Source of the DNA: Oligoflexus tunisiensis
Lineage (GTDB): Bacteria; Bdellovibrionota_B; Oligoflexia; Oligoflexales; Oligoflexaceae
Direction of reading: 5' to 3'
Assembly (NCBI RefSeq): GCF_001748245.1
Contig: NZ_BDFO01000001.1
Location: forward strand, 1,163,345-1,227,344
DNA length: 64,000 nucleotides
Shown: piece after piece, positions 63,321-64,000 of the stretch
Layout of the letters: each line of letters starts with the position of its first letter
Numbering within the stretch: position 1 is the stretch's first letter
Translations under genes and position numbers: made by a program
The notes under the pieces: generated by a model
Told to the model about the DNA's origin: nothing
Seen by the model: the letters and a program-made list of their open reading frames with translations, nothing else
The model's database searches: none

Positions 63321-63995
63321 ATGATTACTGTACACCATCTCGAGTACTCTCGTTCTCAACGTGTGCTTTGGCTGCTCGAGGAACTCGGCCTCTCTTACGA
63401 AGTCAAAGTTTACAAACGCAATCCCAAAACGAAAATGGCCCCTCCGGAAATGAAGGCCATTCATCCCCTGGGCAAGTCCCCTATCATCACGGATGACAGC
63501 CTTGTCATCGCAGAATCAGGCGCCATCATCGAATATCTGCTCGATCGCTACGACACTCAAAATACCCTGCGTCCAGCGCCAGGTGCGATGGAACGTCTTC
63601 CCTACAACTACTGGCTGCATTATGCGGAAGGTTCCCTGATGCAGCCTCTTGTGGTGGCCTTGATTTTTAGTGAAGTGCAGAAGGCGAAACTGCCGTTCTT
63701 TGTCAAACCCATCGTGAACGGCATCGTAGGCAAGGTCAATGCCGCCTACATAGGGCCTCAGGTCAAACTTCATTATGGTTTTATGGAGCAGGAGCTGCAG
63801 AACAAACCCTGGTTTGCCGGCCCCGATTTCACAGCGGCCGATATTCAGATGAGCTATCCGGTCGAGGCAGGTCTCACACGCGGTGTCAATCCCAGCCGGT
63901 ATCCCAAGGTTCAGGATTTTGTGAACCGCATTCACCAGCGTCCAGCCTGGAAGAAAGCTGAAGCGCGGGTGGGGGATTTCGGAATACCTTCCTAG
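63321..63995 (+). CDS. Glutathione S-transferase family protein
   Basis: A 224-residue two-domain protein. The thioredoxin-like N-terminal domain has VHHLEYSRSQRVLWLLEELGLSYEV, with a Ser/Arg at the usual catalytic place, and the glutathione-binding HPLGKSPIITDDSLVIAESGAIIEYL. The all-helical C-terminal domain includes KPWFAGPDFTAADIQMSYPVE, the GST N-capping box. AAAGGA lies upstream of the ATG. Substrate unknown. It is independent of miaA, 63 nt away. Confidence 0.92.
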   Translation: MITVHHLEYSRSQRVLWLLEELGLSYEVKVYKRNPKTKMAPPEMKAIHPLGKSPIITDDSLVIAESGAIIEYLLDRYDTQNTLRPAPGAMERLPYNYWLHYAEGSLMQPLVVALIFSEVQKAKLPFFVKPIVNGIVGKVNAAYIGPQVKLHYGFMEQELQNKPWFAGPDFTAADIQMSYPVEAGLTRGVNPSRYPKVQDFVNRIHQRPAWKKAEARVGDFGIPS

Positions 63996-64000
63996 GCACT

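Overview
The window reads as chromosomal DNA of a Gram-negative, envelope-rich bacterium. It holds many lipoprotein signal peptides, TolC-type outer-membrane channels, three heavy-metal RND pumps, a CheA-like kinase with a 7TM-DISM sensor, a giant Ser/Thr kinase-AAA-GAF-histidine kinase chimera, a PEGA-domain Ser/Thr kinase, a RicT homologue next to tmk/holB, and a hemX-hemA-hemC cluster. This mix is most like Oligoflexales/Bdellovibrionota or another delta-proteobacteria-like lineage. That placement is inference from gene content; there is no rRNA or tRNA here to anchor it.

Layout. (1) 0.25-8.2 kb: a lipoprotein, a 7TM CheA-like sensor kinase, class I fructose-bisphosphate aldolase, an MBL-like protein, a second lipoprotein and an aldo/keto reductase. 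(2) 8.2-16.5 kb: an accessory, decaying zone with frameshifted lipoprotein genes, a regulator overlapping a small exported protein, a CPBP protease, orphan exported proteins, a receiver-domain remnant, a CBM6-glycosidase lipoprotein and broken IS3-family transposase pieces. (3) 16.5-20.5 kb: an SRPBCC protein, then a thioredoxin-reductase-like flavoprotein divergent from a LysR regulator with a perfect palindrome between them, followed by a Tat-exported aldo/keto reductase and a membrane protein. (4) 20.6-38 kb: a metal-efflux island with three complete RND gene sets. The middle one (minus strand) is a textbook CusCBA copper/silver system. The two flanking it (plus strand) each carry an RND pump, a small periplasmic protein and a TolC-like channel but no membrane-fusion protein; each is preceded by a small exported metal-ligand-rich protein, and one also carries a CDF-type transporter. 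(5) 38.4-46.6 kb: the 2010-residue kinase chimera and the PEGA kinase. (6) 46.8-64 kb: ordinary housekeeping genes: tmk-holB-ricT-tdk, rlmN, a HAD phosphatase, hemX-hemA-hemC, a 2-oxoacid dehydrogenase E2 plus E3, engB, mutL-miaA and a glutathione S-transferase.

The strongest candidate for something undescribed is the duplicated adaptor-less RND cassette in region 4. In it the usual periplasmic adaptor seems to be replaced by a 134-150-residue protein whose mature N-terminus is His-rich. The second is a signalling module (PAS-like region, Hpt, CheA-type ATPase, no dimerisation domain) shared by two otherwise unrelated giant sensors. Start codons were moved inward wherever a Shine-Dalgarno sequence, signal peptide or overlap favoured it; these choices are stated per gene. 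No tRNA, rRNA or CRISPR array was seen.
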